Positions 13,221 through 21,234 of a stretch of DNA of 21,294 bases are shown here, in pieces (within the stretch, counting starts at the first letter, position 1; the number at the start of each line of letters is the position of its first letter). The notes under the pieces were generated by a model, which worked only from the letters and a program-made list of their open reading frames with translations, had not been told where the DNA came from and made no database searches. The translations under genes and the position numbers were made by a program. This stretch comes from CAZGAH01 sp964523295. GTDB taxonomy: Bacteria; Desulfobacterota; Desulfovibrionia; Desulfovibrionales; Desulfovibrionaceae. The stretch spans positions 1 to 21,294 of the forward strand of contig CAZGAH010000073.1 in assembly GCA_964523295.1 (NCBI GenBank), written 5' to 3'.

Positions 13221-14261
13221 CTAATCGCGTTCGGGCAAGTTTGCCCGGTTTTTTAGCCAGGGCTGGTCTTCAGCCCGGCTCAGGATCAGGCCTGTGGCGG
13301 ACAAATCGGCGAGGTCCTTTTCCGGATCCTGTCCTGCGATGGTGAGATAGTTGCCCACCATCATCCCGCTGGCGCCGCAACGCAGCACGTGGTAGTCGGG
13401 AGTGGATCCGAAAACGGTCTCGCGGCCGCCGCAGACGCGTACGTGCGCCCCGGGCAGCAGGAAGCGCAGCAGGGCGATGATTTTCAGCCCCTCGGCCGGC
13501 GAAAGCGGCTGGCGATCCCCGAGCGGCGTGCCGGGAATGGGATGCAGGAAGTTGACCGGCACGGACGGCACGCCCAGGCGGCGCAGCGTCAGGGCCAGAT
13601 CGATGCGATCGTCCCAGGTCTCGCCCAGGCCGAAGATGCCCCCCGAGCAGACGTAGAGCCCTTCCTCCAGCGCCAGACGCACGGACTCCAGGTCTTCCTC
13701 CCAATCGTGCGTGCTGCAGATACGGGGAAAAAAGCGGCGCGAGGTTTCCAGGTTGTGGTGATATCCCGCCAGTCCGGCCGCTTTGAGCCGGCGCAGCCTG
13801 TCCCGATCCAGCACGCCGGGCGAGGTGTCGGGCAGCAGCCCCGGGATTTCGCGCACGGCGCGCGTCGCCTGCAGCAGCCTTTCGAAATCGTCGTTGTCGA
13901 CGGATTTTCCGCTCAGGACCACGCTGAAGCGACACGCTCCCCGGGCCTGCATGGTGCGTGCGGCGGCCACGATGCTGTCCAGGGGTATGAAGTCATGATT
14001 CCGGGCGGGGGTCTGGTAATGAGCGGACTGGGCGCAGAAGGCGCAGTCCTCGCCGCAGCGGCCACTTTTGGCGTTGATGATGGCGCAGAACTGGCGCCTG
14101 TTGCCGAAACGGAGCCCGGTCAGCCTGTCGGCGAGTACACAGAGCGTGCCCAGCGCGCTGTCCGGGGCGTCGATGATTGCCCGGAGCAGGCTGTCCGATG
14201 GCTGGTCCGGAGCCGCGAGTTCGTCGAACCTGGCAATGAGTTCCCGGGACGCGTTCGTCAT
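13221..14261 (-). CDS. bioB: biotin synthase BioB
   Basis: 346 residues from ATG 14261, with GGAGAGGTG just upstream; a frame start at 14294 would run into bioC. The radical-SAM motif is intact in GRCGEDCAFCAQSAHY (CxxxCxxC), and further BioB landmarks are present: CRFSVVLSGK, YHHNLETSRRFF, CSGGIFGLGETWDDRIDLA, NFLHPIPGTPLG and the metal-ligand Arg region RVCGGRETVFG. It inserts sulfur into dethiobiotin, using a 4Fe-4S cluster to cleave SAM and a 2Fe-2S cluster as sulfur donor. It is the last gene of the minus-strand operon, and its ATG overlaps the bioC stop codon (ATGA). The last 19 or so residues (SRAEDQPWLKNRANLPERD) look like an extension past the usual family end and contain the terminator sequence on the other strand. 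Confidence 0.96.
   Translation of the reverse strand: MTNASRELIARFDELAAPDQPSDSLLRAIIDAPDSALGTLCVLADRLTGLRFGNRRQFCAIINAKSGRCGEDCAFCAQSAHYQTPARNHDFIPLDSIVAAARTMQARGACRFSVVLSGKSVDNDDFERLLQATRAVREIPGLLPDTSPGVLDRDRLRRLKAAGLAGYHHNLETSRRFFPRICSTHDWEEDLESVRLALEEGLYVCSGGIFGLGETWDDRIDLALTLRRLGVPSVPVNFLHPIPGTPLGDRQPLSPAEGLKIIALLRFLLPGAHVRVCGGRETVFGSTPDYHVLRCGASGMMVGNYLTIAGQDPEKDLADLSATGLILSRAEDQPWLKNRANLPERD
13232..13254 (+). terminator. plus-strand intrinsic terminator inside the bioB 3' end
   Basis: CGGGCAA (13232-13238) and TTGCCCG (13241-13247) form a GC-rich stem with a very short loop. GTTTTTT follows at 13248-13254. This is a textbook Rho-independent terminator on the plus strand. The same bases encode the last residues of BioB (LKNRANLPE) on the minus strand. 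No obvious plus-strand gene ends here, so what it terminates is an open question. Confidence 0.7.
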
Positions 14262-15006
14262 CGCTGCACCTCTCCTCGCAGATGAAGGACGCAATAGGTT
14301 GCGGCCACGCCGCCCTCGACGGCGTAACGTTCCTCGTACCAGGCGCAGAACGCCCGGAAGTTGCGGGCCGAAGCCGGCCTGCGCCGCGGTGAATAGTTCG
14401 TTCCCGTGCGGCGCAGCGTATCGAACAGATGCCGCACGGAGCCCAGCGTCTGCGTATGCGCGCTTGTCTCGGCGGCGAACCGGACCCCCGGCAGCGAGGC
14501 CAGCAGCGTGCAGTAATAGTCGGCCGTACGCAGCGGGAATACCGAGCCGAAGCCGGTCGCCGCGCTGGCCTCTGCCAGTTCCCGCAGCGTGCCGTGGATG
14601 AACAGCGCCAGGCGGAACATGCCGCCCGGACGCAGCAGGGCCAGGCAGGCGGGAATCGAGCGCTCGGGCTCGAGAAACCAGTGCATGGCCGAGGCGCTGA
14701 GCAGCAGGTCGGCGCAGCCGGGCCTGAGGGGCAGGTGCTCGCCGTCCGCGACCAGGCGCGCCGTGCGCGGCGAGGCGGCAGCGATCATGCCCGGAGCCAG
14801 ATCGATGGCCACGTACAGCCCGTTCCCGAGCATCGGCCGGACCAGGCGGTCAGCAGCCCGGTTCCGGCGCCGATCTCCACGGCCAGTCCGACTCCCTGCC
14901 TCGGGCACTGCGCCGCGCACTCCGCCGCGACCAGGGCCTGGACCGTGGCAGCGGCCGCGTACGTGCTGCCTGCGCGGTTAAAACAGGCGCCAATTTTCCG
15001 TTTCAT
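14258..15006 (-). pseudogene. bioC: malonyl-ACP O-methyltransferase BioC, one-base frameshift
   Basis: Translation from ATG 15006 gives MKRKIGACFNRAGSTYAAAA and the SAM-binding motif VEIGAGTGLLTA. The frame is then wrong, and the family sequence resumes in another frame as LVRPMLGNGLYVAIDLAPGM through SASAMHWFLEPE to the stop at 14258. A single missing base at about 14844-14848 explains this; restored, the protein would be 249 residues, normal for BioC. BioC methylates malonyl-ACP to start pimeloyl synthesis. The start overlaps the esterase gene's end by 29 bases and the stop overlaps bioB. Since the flanking genes are intact, a sequencing error or a very recent mutation are both possible. 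Confidence 0.85.
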
Positions 15007-15598
15007 GGGCCAGTCGAGCCAGGTGTTCTTCAGCGATAAAATGTCCGCAGGGCATGGAGACGTACCGCGCGCCCTCGAGCGCGTCCATGACCTGACGCAC
15101 GGCCCTGGCCCGGACGACGCGATCGGCCGAGCCGTGGACCACGAGCACGTTCCCTGCCGGCAGCGTCGTCCCCGGCGCGACCGAGCGGCCGAGATACTCC
15201 AGTCCCTCGGCGAGCCGGGCCGTGCTCTCGACGCGGAAGGCTGGCGGCGGCGCGTCACAGGTCCGGTAAAAGTCGCTCAGCGTGCTCTCGGCGTCGAGTT
15301 CCAGACCGGCGCGCATCGCATCGAGAACCCGGCCGGGCAGGGAGTCGGAAAAGCGCAGAAAAGGGGCCGCCAGGAGCACGAGAGAAAATCGGGGAAAGAG
15401 CCAGGAGCCGGACTTGAGCAGCAGGTGCGCGCCCGTGGACCAGCCCAGGAGCACGTCCCCGCCGGCATCGGCCAGCCGGGCGGACAGGGCCGCTTCATCG
15501 CCGTCCACGAAAGGAACCAGGAAGGTGGACGAGCGCGCGAGCCGGGGAAACAGTTCCGGGAATCCGGCCCAGCCGGAAACGAACCAGACGGCGCTCAC
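14978..15598 (-). CDS. alpha/beta hydrolase, probable pimeloyl-ACP methyl ester esterase
   Basis: 206 residues from GTG 15598, whose GTGA overlaps the bioF stop codon; the longer frame lies inside bioF. The hydrolase triad is readable: Ser54 in the nucleophile elbow LGWSTGAH, Asp159 in HGSADRVV, His186 in PCGHFI. The N-terminus VWFVSGWAGFPELFP resembles the short oxyanion-loop start of BioG-like proteins. Between bioF and bioC, it is expected to remove the methyl group from pimeloyl-ACP methyl ester, the job of BioH, BioG or BioK in other bacteria. Family membership is uncertain; the role is inferred from context and triad. Confidence 0.75.
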   Translation of the reverse strand: MSAVWFVSGWAGFPELFPRLARSSTFLVPFVDGDEAALSARLADAGGDVLLGWSTGAHLLLKSGSWLFPRFSLVLLAAPFLRFSDSLPGRVLDAMRAGLELDAESTLSDFYRTCDAPPPAFRVESTARLAEGLEYLGRSVAPGTTLPAGNVLVVHGSADRVVRARAVRQVMDALEGARYVSMPCGHFIAEEHLARLAHETENWRLF

Positions 15599-16770
15599 AG
15601 CAGGCCCCGTTGACGCAGCGAGGAAAAGGCCTGGCGCAGGGTCTCGACGTCGGAATCCTCGATATCCGCGCGCAAGGACAGCCGCAGTCGCGCCGTGCCG
15701 GGCGGAACAGTGGGCGGCCGGACCGCGGCGACATAGACTCCGTACTCGCAAAGCGCCGCCTGCGCAGCCAGGGTGCGGCCGTTGTCTCCGACGCGCACGG
15801 GAATGATCTGCGTGGCGGAGTCCATGGTGTCGCAGCCAGTATCCCGGAGAAGGCCGCGCGTCGTGTCTGCCAGATCGAGCAGGCGTCGGGACAGGGAAGG
15901 GCGCGTGCGCACCAGCTCCAGCGCGGCCAGGCTGGCGGCGACGACCGGCGGGGGCAGGGCCGTGGAATAGATGAAGGAGCGCCCCTTGTTGCGCAGCAGC
16001 GCGACCAGCGCAGCGCTTCCGGCGATGTAGGCGCCGTACGAGCCGAAGGCCTTGGAAAAGGTGCCCATGGTCGCATCGACCTCGTGCTCGAGGCCGAGCG
16101 CATGCGCCAAACCCCGGCCCTGTCCGAGAATGCCGGCGGCATGGGCCTCGTCCACGGCCACCAGGGCCCCGTGCCTTTTGCCAAGCGCCACTATTTGCGC
16201 TAGTCTGGCCGTGTCGCCGTCCATGCTGAAAACCGTGTCCGTGATGATGAGCTTGCGCGGGCTGTCGCTCGCCTGCTCCAGACGCCAGGCCAGGTGCTCG
16301 GGGTCATTGTGCCGGTAGCGCAGGTGTCGGGCGCCCGCGAGTTGGATGCCGTCCACGATGCTGGCGTGGTTCAGGCGGTCCGAAAACACGGTGGTGTGCC
16401 GGTCCGCCAGGCTGCCAATGAGCGACAGGTTGGCGGCATAGCCCGAGCCGACGACCAGGGCGGCTTCCTGGTCCTTGAAGGCCGCGATGTCCGCCTCGAG
16501 CCGGTCATAGAGCGCGTAGTTGCCCGTGACCAGCCGCGACGCCCCGGCGGACGTGCCGTACGCGTGCGCCGCTGCGGCGGCAGCCTCGGCCAGCTCAGGG
16601 CTGCCGGCCAGGCCGAGATAGTTGTTCGAGGCCAGATTGAGCAGCAGCCGGCCCTCGCGCAGCAGCAGCCGGTCCGCGCCGCGGTCCAGCTCCGGGAGGC
16701 TCCGGGTGAGTTCCTCCTGCTCCAGGCGGCGCAGCTCGTCGAGAATCCAGGCGGCGGCTGTTTTACTCAT
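15595..16770 (-). CDS. bioF: 8-amino-7-oxononanoate synthase BioF
   Basis: 391 residues from ATG 16770; the frame extends to 16899 but the extra residues are antisense to the bioA copy. The PLP-binding Lys240 lies in GTFSKAFGSYGAYI, with Asp207 and His210 in VAVDEAHAAGILG and His135 in DRLNHASIVDG, all as expected for alpha-oxoamine synthases. Substrate-side motifs NNYLGLAG and YGTSAGASRLVTGN are intact. It condenses pimeloyl-ACP with alanine. It is the first gene of the minus-strand biotin operon, and its stop overlaps the esterase start (GTGA). The ribosome binding site is weak. Upstream, 55 bases separate it from the truncated bioA copy. Confidence 0.95.
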   Translation of the reverse strand: MSKTAAAWILDELRRLEQEELTRSLPELDRGADRLLLREGRLLLNLASNNYLGLAGSPELAEAAAAAAHAYGTSAGASRLVTGNYALYDRLEADIAAFKDQEAALVVGSGYAANLSLIGSLADRHTTVFSDRLNHASIVDGIQLAGARHLRYRHNDPEHLAWRLEQASDSPRKLIITDTVFSMDGDTARLAQIVALGKRHGALVAVDEAHAAGILGQGRGLAHALGLEHEVDATMGTFSKAFGSYGAYIAGSAALVALLRNKGRSFIYSTALPPPVVAASLAALELVRTRPSLSRRLLDLADTTRGLLRDTGCDTMDSATQIIPVRVGDNGRTLAAQAALCEYGVYVAAVRPPTVPPGTARLRLSLRADIEDSDVETLRQAFSSLRQRGLL

Positions 16771-16987
16771 GATTGTCTTGTCCGCGATCAGCCTTCGGGC
16801 GATGCGGCGAATCAAAGGAACGACGATGCAACGCGCCATGCCCATCTGGCATCCCTGCACGCAGATGAAGGACCACGAAACCTGGCCTCCGGTGCGCATT
16901 GTGCGGGGCCAAGGGATATACCTCTACGACGCCGAAGGCAATGCCTGGATCGACGCCATCTCGTCCTGGTGGGTCAACCTGTTCGGC
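16768..16987. repeat. duplication B, copy 1 (bioF start - spacer - bioA 5' end)
   Basis: The stretch comprises the bioF start codon, a 55-base spacer and the first 162 bases of bioA. The bioA part differs from that at 19295-19456 by one synonymous base (C16966 versus A19435). The spacers align over their whole length at roughly 70% with a single-base gap, down to the bioF start codon. Confidence 0.92.
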
Positions 16988-17026
16988 AATGCTCGCCCGC
17001 TGCGAGGATGCCCGTCAGTTCCTTGA
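16826..17026 (+). pseudogene. bioA: truncated bioA copy (first 54 codons)
   Basis: Residues 1-54 (MQRAMPIWHPCTQMKDHETW through VNLFG) are identical to the N-terminus of the intact BioA at 19295. After 16987 the sequence becomes unrelated and the frame ends 12 residues later at 17026. The catalytic domain is entirely missing. It is divergent from bioF with a 55-base spacer, the arrangement expected for the original bioF/bioA locus. Confidence 0.93.
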
Positions 17027-17220
17027 TCAATTCCTGAAAGCCGCCTTGAAGCGCTTGCCATCGTGCTCGACGCTTGATTGTCCGAGTCGAGGTGCGAAGC
17101 CCTGGTGCGGGGATGCTGTTTCAAGGTCATGACGTGCGTAATGAATACCAGAATGGGCTCGGGAATCGACTCAAGAAGCACCAGCAGCAAAGGAATCAGG
17201 TTGATAATTTCAGATGCCAG
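17027..17220. other. anonymous fragment, possible degraded coding sequence
   Basis: The minus strand reads fragments in different frames that look protein-like (EIINLIPLLLVLLESIPEPI, and GKRFKAAF near QELIKELTGILAAS), separated by frame changes. I do not recognise the family. It may be a decayed gene brought in with the islet; nothing here is intact. Confidence 0.3.
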
Positions 17221-17516
17221 GTCTTATAATGGCTATACCCATTTTTTAATATTTCTAGCCATGCAAACGCGTATAACAATCTCGTTTGGGCAGGAGCCAC
17301 AGGTCACGTCGAATTATAGCAATAACAACTGCATGTTATTGAATATATACCCATGGCTCCTTCGCATTCGCCTAGTTTTAGTTGTCTAACAATGCTTCAA
17401 TTTTCATAAAAAATATATTAGCCATGAGGACTTTGTAGTTTGTCCCGTCTCAGGCATCGTATTGTATTCCGACAGAATTCCATCCGTTTAGCCTCCCATG
17501 ATAAAGGTTTCTGGCA
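17221..17516. other. AT-rich non-coding stretch
   Basis: No gene seen. The arms ATGGCTA (17229-17235) and TAGCCAT (17256-17262) are an inverted repeat, and variants of AGCCAT recur further along. The low GC content starts here. Confidence 0.4.
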
Positions 17517-18875
17517 TTAAAACTCATATCGCAGGTTCGCCATAAACGATGTGGCACTTACAAATTTGCGGAAGAAGCTGTTGGTAAGTTCCATGGAAAT
17601 CATGAACTGATCCGTTGCGGCGATATTCAGGCCCAGGGTGGCTTCTACCTCATCCCGATCCACCAGATTTGCGTTTGGCATCCAGGGGTCCCAGAGATAG
17701 GTAAGCGAGATATAAGGCTCTATGCTATCAAAGATATACCCTACGCGCCCCCCAAAACTCCACTCCCCAAGATAGGCGTTGCTGGCCTCGTTACGGTTCC
17801 GCAGCCCAAAACCGTTGCGCTCGATATATTCCGGAGTATGGCTGTTGGCGTACATGAAGCCAGCTTTGGCACCGAGATTCCAGTTGCCGAGCAGGTAAGA
17901 GTAGGTCACATTACTGCCTATCATGGTGCGGTAGGTAGTGTATCTGCTAGAATAGGAGAAAAGCCCGCTTAAGCGTTCGGAGTAGTTCCCGGAAATAGCG
18001 ACATTGGCCAGAACATCAAGAACCAGGTTGTCTAGTATTGCCCATCCAACATAAGGCGAAACAGACCCTCCGGTTATAAAGAGTTGACCGTCATTGAAGT
18101 CCGTGCTTAGGCTGGTATACTCTATGCCTGATCCAATTCCCACGACAAAGGATTCGAAAAGTTTGTAATCTACTCCAAGCATGGAAACGAAAATGCCCCC
18201 ATTGTACCGGGTCTTTGTTTCGTAATTATCCACTTTGGACATCGTACCATTTGCCCATACCCCCCACCGGTAGGTCGGGTCGCCTGCTGCCATACCACTC
18301 GAGGGGCGGGCCAAGGCCACGGTTTGACGTTGGTCCAGGTCATATTGCTTTTCTCCTACAACTTTCCCTCCTGCGACTGGTTTTGGCGCCAGAATCGAGG
18401 AAACACGGGAACTTATGAGCCGAACTGTAGCGCGGGTGGTTTGGCGGATAGTTTCCTGCTCCGCTACCTCGCCACTTGATTTCTCGGCATTCGGGTTCGC
18501 TGCTGGCCCAGCGTATCCGGAATAGGAGCCTATAACGACATTATTTAGTAAAACCTTGTTCCCTTCATAAGAAACAGTATATGGTCCGTGCATGCCTTGA
18601 GTTGCTTCATTGTAAAAGTACACTTTAACAAGCCGGCCCTCACTGTCAAATTCCGGTGGCCATTGTGTGCCAACTTCCCACAGTAAAAGCTGATTTTCTG
18701 GTACGCCTATTGCTTGATTTATGGATGAAGAAGTGTATGTAAGCTTGCTAAAAAACTGATTAAATTGCTGGGAGAAGTCTGGATTGCTTAATGCTGGCGA
18801 ACTTATAAAAAGACAATAAAAAATCAGGCCAAACAAAAACAAAAAAACCTTAGACCTGCGTTTAAATGCATCCAT
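17517..18875 (-). CDS. autotransporter-like outer membrane beta-barrel protein
   Basis: 452 residues from ATG 18875 (AAAGGAG about 7 bases upstream). A signal peptide spans about residues 1-30 (VFLFLFGLIFYCLFISSPAL, cleavage likely after ALS). Residues 31-190 form a short, non-repetitive passenger or linker region with no enzymatic motif I recognise. From about 200 to the end, alternating aromatic and hydrophobic strands (YRWGVWANGTMSKVDNYETK, SVSPYVGWAILDNLVLDVLA, NWNLGAKAGFMYANSH, WSFGGRVGYIFDSIEPYISL) end in LRYEF with the terminal Phe used for barrel assembly. This matches an autotransporter beta-domain of about 250 residues. Codon use and GC are lower than in all neighbours, and the gene sits between the two bio repeats, which points to horizontal acquisition. 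Function unknown. Confidence 0.75.
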   Translation of the reverse strand: MDAFKRRSKVFLFLFGLIFYCLFISSPALSNPDFSQQFNQFFSKLTYTSSSINQAIGVPENQLLLWEVGTQWPPEFDSEGRLVKVYFYNEATQGMHGPYTVSYEGNKVLLNNVVIGSYSGYAGPAANPNAEKSSGEVAEQETIRQTTRATVRLISSRVSSILAPKPVAGGKVVGEKQYDLDQRQTVALARPSSGMAAGDPTYRWGVWANGTMSKVDNYETKTRYNGGIFVSMLGVDYKLFESFVVGIGSGIEYTSLSTDFNDGQLFITGGSVSPYVGWAILDNLVLDVLANVAISGNYSERLSGLFSYSSRYTTYRTMIGSNVTYSYLLGNWNLGAKAGFMYANSHTPEYIERNGFGLRNRNEASNAYLGEWSFGGRVGYIFDSIEPYISLTYLWDPWMPNANLVDRDEVEATLGLNIAATDQFMISMELTNSFFRKFVSATSFMANLRYEF

Positions 18876-19237
18876 TTTAGTCTCCTTTAAAATAATTAGT
18901 TTGTAAAAAATAAAAATTTAAATATCGAGTAGTTGCGGGCAGTTATATATAGACGGAAAATAAAATATTATTAAGTGAAAATATTTTTTTAACACTATTG
19001 AAAAATTCCTCTTACCCTACAATTGGCTAGAAACAATATTGTCGTTTTTTTTAAACGTATCCATTCGGCCTTCCTTTGTCAAGTTAACTGCTTGCCTTTG
19101 TTTTCTATTCAGTACATAACCGCATTGCCCGTACGGTGGTAAAAAAATAAATGTGACGGCATAAGGCCTAATGGCGGTGCTTTGTCAGGAGATGACGGTT
19201 GGCAGGGCATTTTTCGTGTACTGACGGCGGGTTTATT
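18876..19237. other. very AT-rich upstream region of the autotransporter-like gene
   Basis: Probably holds the promoter of the minus-strand gene; several TATAAT-like sequences (for example around 18940-18955) make a single choice impossible. No coding frame is convincing. A 44-codon frame reading from 19240 into this region begins MNKPAV, similar to BioF's MSKTAA, and then loses similarity. Confidence 0.4.
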
Positions 19238-19456
19238 CATGACTTTAGCCTCCGCGCCCGGCTTCGGGCGTAGCGGCGGATTGAGGGAGCGACCATGCAA
19301 CGCGCCATGCCCATCTGGCATCCCTGCACGCAGATGAAGGACCACGAAACCTGGCCTCCGGTGCGCATTGTGCGGGGCCAAGGGATATACCTCTACGACG
19401 CCGAAGGCAATGCCTGGATCGACGCCATCTCGTCATGGTGGGTCAACCTGTTCGGC
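19238..19456. repeat. duplication B, copy 2 (bioF start relic - spacer - bioA 5' end)
   Basis: The counterpart of 16768-16987. CAT at 19238-19240 corresponds to the bioF start codon, the next 54 bases align with the bioF/bioA spacer at roughly 70% with one gap, and 19295-19456 is the 5' end of the intact bioA. Left of 19238 only a few codons resemble bioF (16 of 21 bases). Confidence 0.85.
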
Positions 19457-20623
19457 CATACCCATCCGCGCCTTGTCGCCGCGCTCAAGGCCCAGCTCGA
19501 CCGGCTCGAGCAGGTCATCTTCGCCGGGTTCACGCACGAACCGGCCGAGCAGTTGGCCCGCGGGCTGCTCGCACTGACGCCGGAAACGCTGACGCACGTC
19601 TTTTTCGCGGACAACGGCTCGTGCGCCGTCGAGGCCGCACTGAAAATGAGCTACGGGTTCTGGCGTAACCAGGGCCGGCCGGAAAAACGGCATTTCGTCC
19701 ACCTGACGCACGGCTACCACGGCGAGACCCTTGGCGCGCTCTCGCTCTGCGGCGACGACTTCTTTGCCGGACCCTATCGGGAGATCATGGTCCCCGGCAT
19801 CCGGGCCGACGGGCCGGACTGCTTTCGCTGCCCCCGGGGGCGAGCGCGCGACGCGTGCGACGTCGAATGCTCGGCCGGGCTGGAGCGCATCCTCGCAGAA
19901 CGTGGGCACGAGATTGCGGCCGTGATCCTGGAACCCCTCATACAGTGCGCGGGCGGATTCCGGATGTACCCTCCGGCCTGGCTGGCGCGTGCGCGCGAGC
20001 TGACCCGCGCAGCCGGCGTACACCTCATCGTCGACGAGATCGCCACCGGCTTCGGCCGCACCGGGCGCATGTTCGCCGCCGAACACGCCGGCGTGGCCGG
20101 CGACTTCGTCTGCCTGTCCAAGGGCATAACCGGCGGCATGTTGCCGCTGAGCGCTGTGCTGACCACGGACGAGGTCTTCGACGCCTTTTACCACGACTGG
20201 GCCGAGGCCAAAGGCTTCATGCACAGCCACTCCTACACGGGCAACGCCCTGGCCTGCGCGGCTGCCGTGGAGACGCTGGCCATATTCCGCGACGAGGACG
20301 TGCTGCACCGCAACATTGCCCGACAGCGGCGGCTGGAGGAGGCGGTGAGGGAGCGTTTTTCGGACCTCCCCTGCGTGGGCGAGGTCCGGTCCTGCGGCTT
20401 CGTCTGCGCGGTGGAACTCGTTGCCGACCGGGCGACAAAACGCCCCTTTGACTGGCGCGCGCGGACCGGTTTCCGCATCTATCGCCAGGCCCTGGAGCGG
20501 GGCGCCCTGCTGCGCAACCTCGGGGACATCGTCTATTTCATGCCGCCGTACGTGATCGAGGCGCACGAAATCGACCGGCTGGCGGACATTGCCCTGGCCG
20601 CGACGCGGGCCGTACTGCCATGA
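19295..20623 (+). CDS. bioA: adenosylmethionine-8-amino-7-oxononanoate aminotransferase BioA
   Basis: 442 residues, normal for BioA. PLP-binding Lys276 lies in CLSKGITGGMLPLSAVL and Asp247 in IVDEIATGFGRTGRMFA; the substrate-site SSWWVNLFGH (49-50 Trp-Trp) and HGYHGETLGALS are intact. A Cys-rich loop at about 176-192 (CFRCPRGRARDACDVEC) occupies the place where many BioA proteins of anaerobes and Bacilli carry a similar CxRCP segment. The enzyme transaminates KAPA to DAPA using SAM as amino donor. Its stop overlaps the bioD start (ATGA at 20620). This is the only complete bioA copy; its first 54 codons are duplicated at 16826. Confidence 0.96.
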   Translation: MQRAMPIWHPCTQMKDHETWPPVRIVRGQGIYLYDAEGNAWIDAISSWWVNLFGHTHPRLVAALKAQLDRLEQVIFAGFTHEPAEQLARGLLALTPETLTHVFFADNGSCAVEAALKMSYGFWRNQGRPEKRHFVHLTHGYHGETLGALSLCGDDFFAGPYREIMVPGIRADGPDCFRCPRGRARDACDVECSAGLERILAERGHEIAAVILEPLIQCAGGFRMYPPAWLARARELTRAAGVHLIVDEIATGFGRTGRMFAAEHAGVAGDFVCLSKGITGGMLPLSAVLTTDEVFDAFYHDWAEAKGFMHSHSYTGNALACAAAVETLAIFRDEDVLHRNIARQRRLEEAVRERFSDLPCVGEVRSCGFVCAVELVADRATKRPFDWRARTGFRIYRQALERGALLRNLGDIVYFMPPYVIEAHEIDRLADIALAATRAVLP

Positions 20624-21234
20624 TCGGGCTCTTTGTCTCCGGAACGGGAACCGGCGTCGGCAAGACCTGGTTTTGTGGGCTGCTGGCCCGGCGGCATGTC
20701 CGGGCCGGGGGGCGCGTGTGCTATGTCAAGCCGGTGCAAACCGGCTGCCCCCCGGACGACGACGCGGCACAGGTGCGCCTGGCCGCGGGTCTGCCCCCGG
20801 ACAGGGCACTGGCGCTGCATTGCGCGGCGGAGCCGGTGGCGCCGTGCTTCGTGTTCGATCCGTTCCCCTTCGACGAGACGGTCGCCGCCATCAGGGCTAT
20901 CATCGACCGTGCCCCGTGCGACCTGCTGCTGGTCGAAGGCGCGGGCGGCCTGCTTTCGCCGCTGGACCGCGTGCGTCAGGCCTGGCATTTCGCCCAGGCC
21001 CTGGACCTGGGCATCGTCCTGGTCGTGCCCAACCGGCTGGGCTGTCTGAACGACGCGCTGCTCAATCGCCATTTCATCGCCACGCAGGGCCTGCGCCTTC
21101 AGGCCGTGGCGCTGAACGACTCCTTTGCCACGGATGCCCGGCTCCAGGCCCTGCATCGCGAAAAATTCGAAGAATACTTTCCCGCGGCGGACCTGTATGT
21201 TTTCAACGAGACACTGACCGGACCCGGACGCTGA
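20620..21234 (+). CDS. bioD: dethiobiotin synthetase BioD
   Basis: 204 residues. The P-loop GTGTGVGKTW (residues 8-17), KPVQTGCPPDDDA with the carbamate-site Lys, and VEGAGGLLSPL are all present. BioD closes the ureido ring of DAPA with CO2 and ATP. It is translationally coupled to bioA through ATGA. Together with the minus-strand genes this completes the pathway from malonyl-ACP to biotin, apart from the frameshift in bioC. No terminator is visible in the last 60 bases of the window. Confidence 0.95.
   Translation: MIGLFVSGTGTGVGKTWFCGLLARRHVRAGGRVCYVKPVQTGCPPDDDAAQVRLAAGLPPDRALALHCAAEPVAPCFVFDPFPFDETVAAIRAIIDRAPCDLLLVEGAGGLLSPLDRVRQAWHFAQALDLGIVLVVPNRLGCLNDALLNRHFIATQGLRLQAVALNDSFATDARLQALHREKFEEYFPAADLYVFNETLTGPGR

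Noticed and set aside
13389..14285. 298-codon plus-strand open frame
   Set aside because: Opposite bioB, which has the complete radical-SAM motif.
16771..16825. BirA or BioR operator between bioF and bioA
   Set aside because: No inverted repeat with the TTGT-AACC/GGTT-ACAA halves or another clear dyad is visible in either spacer copy.
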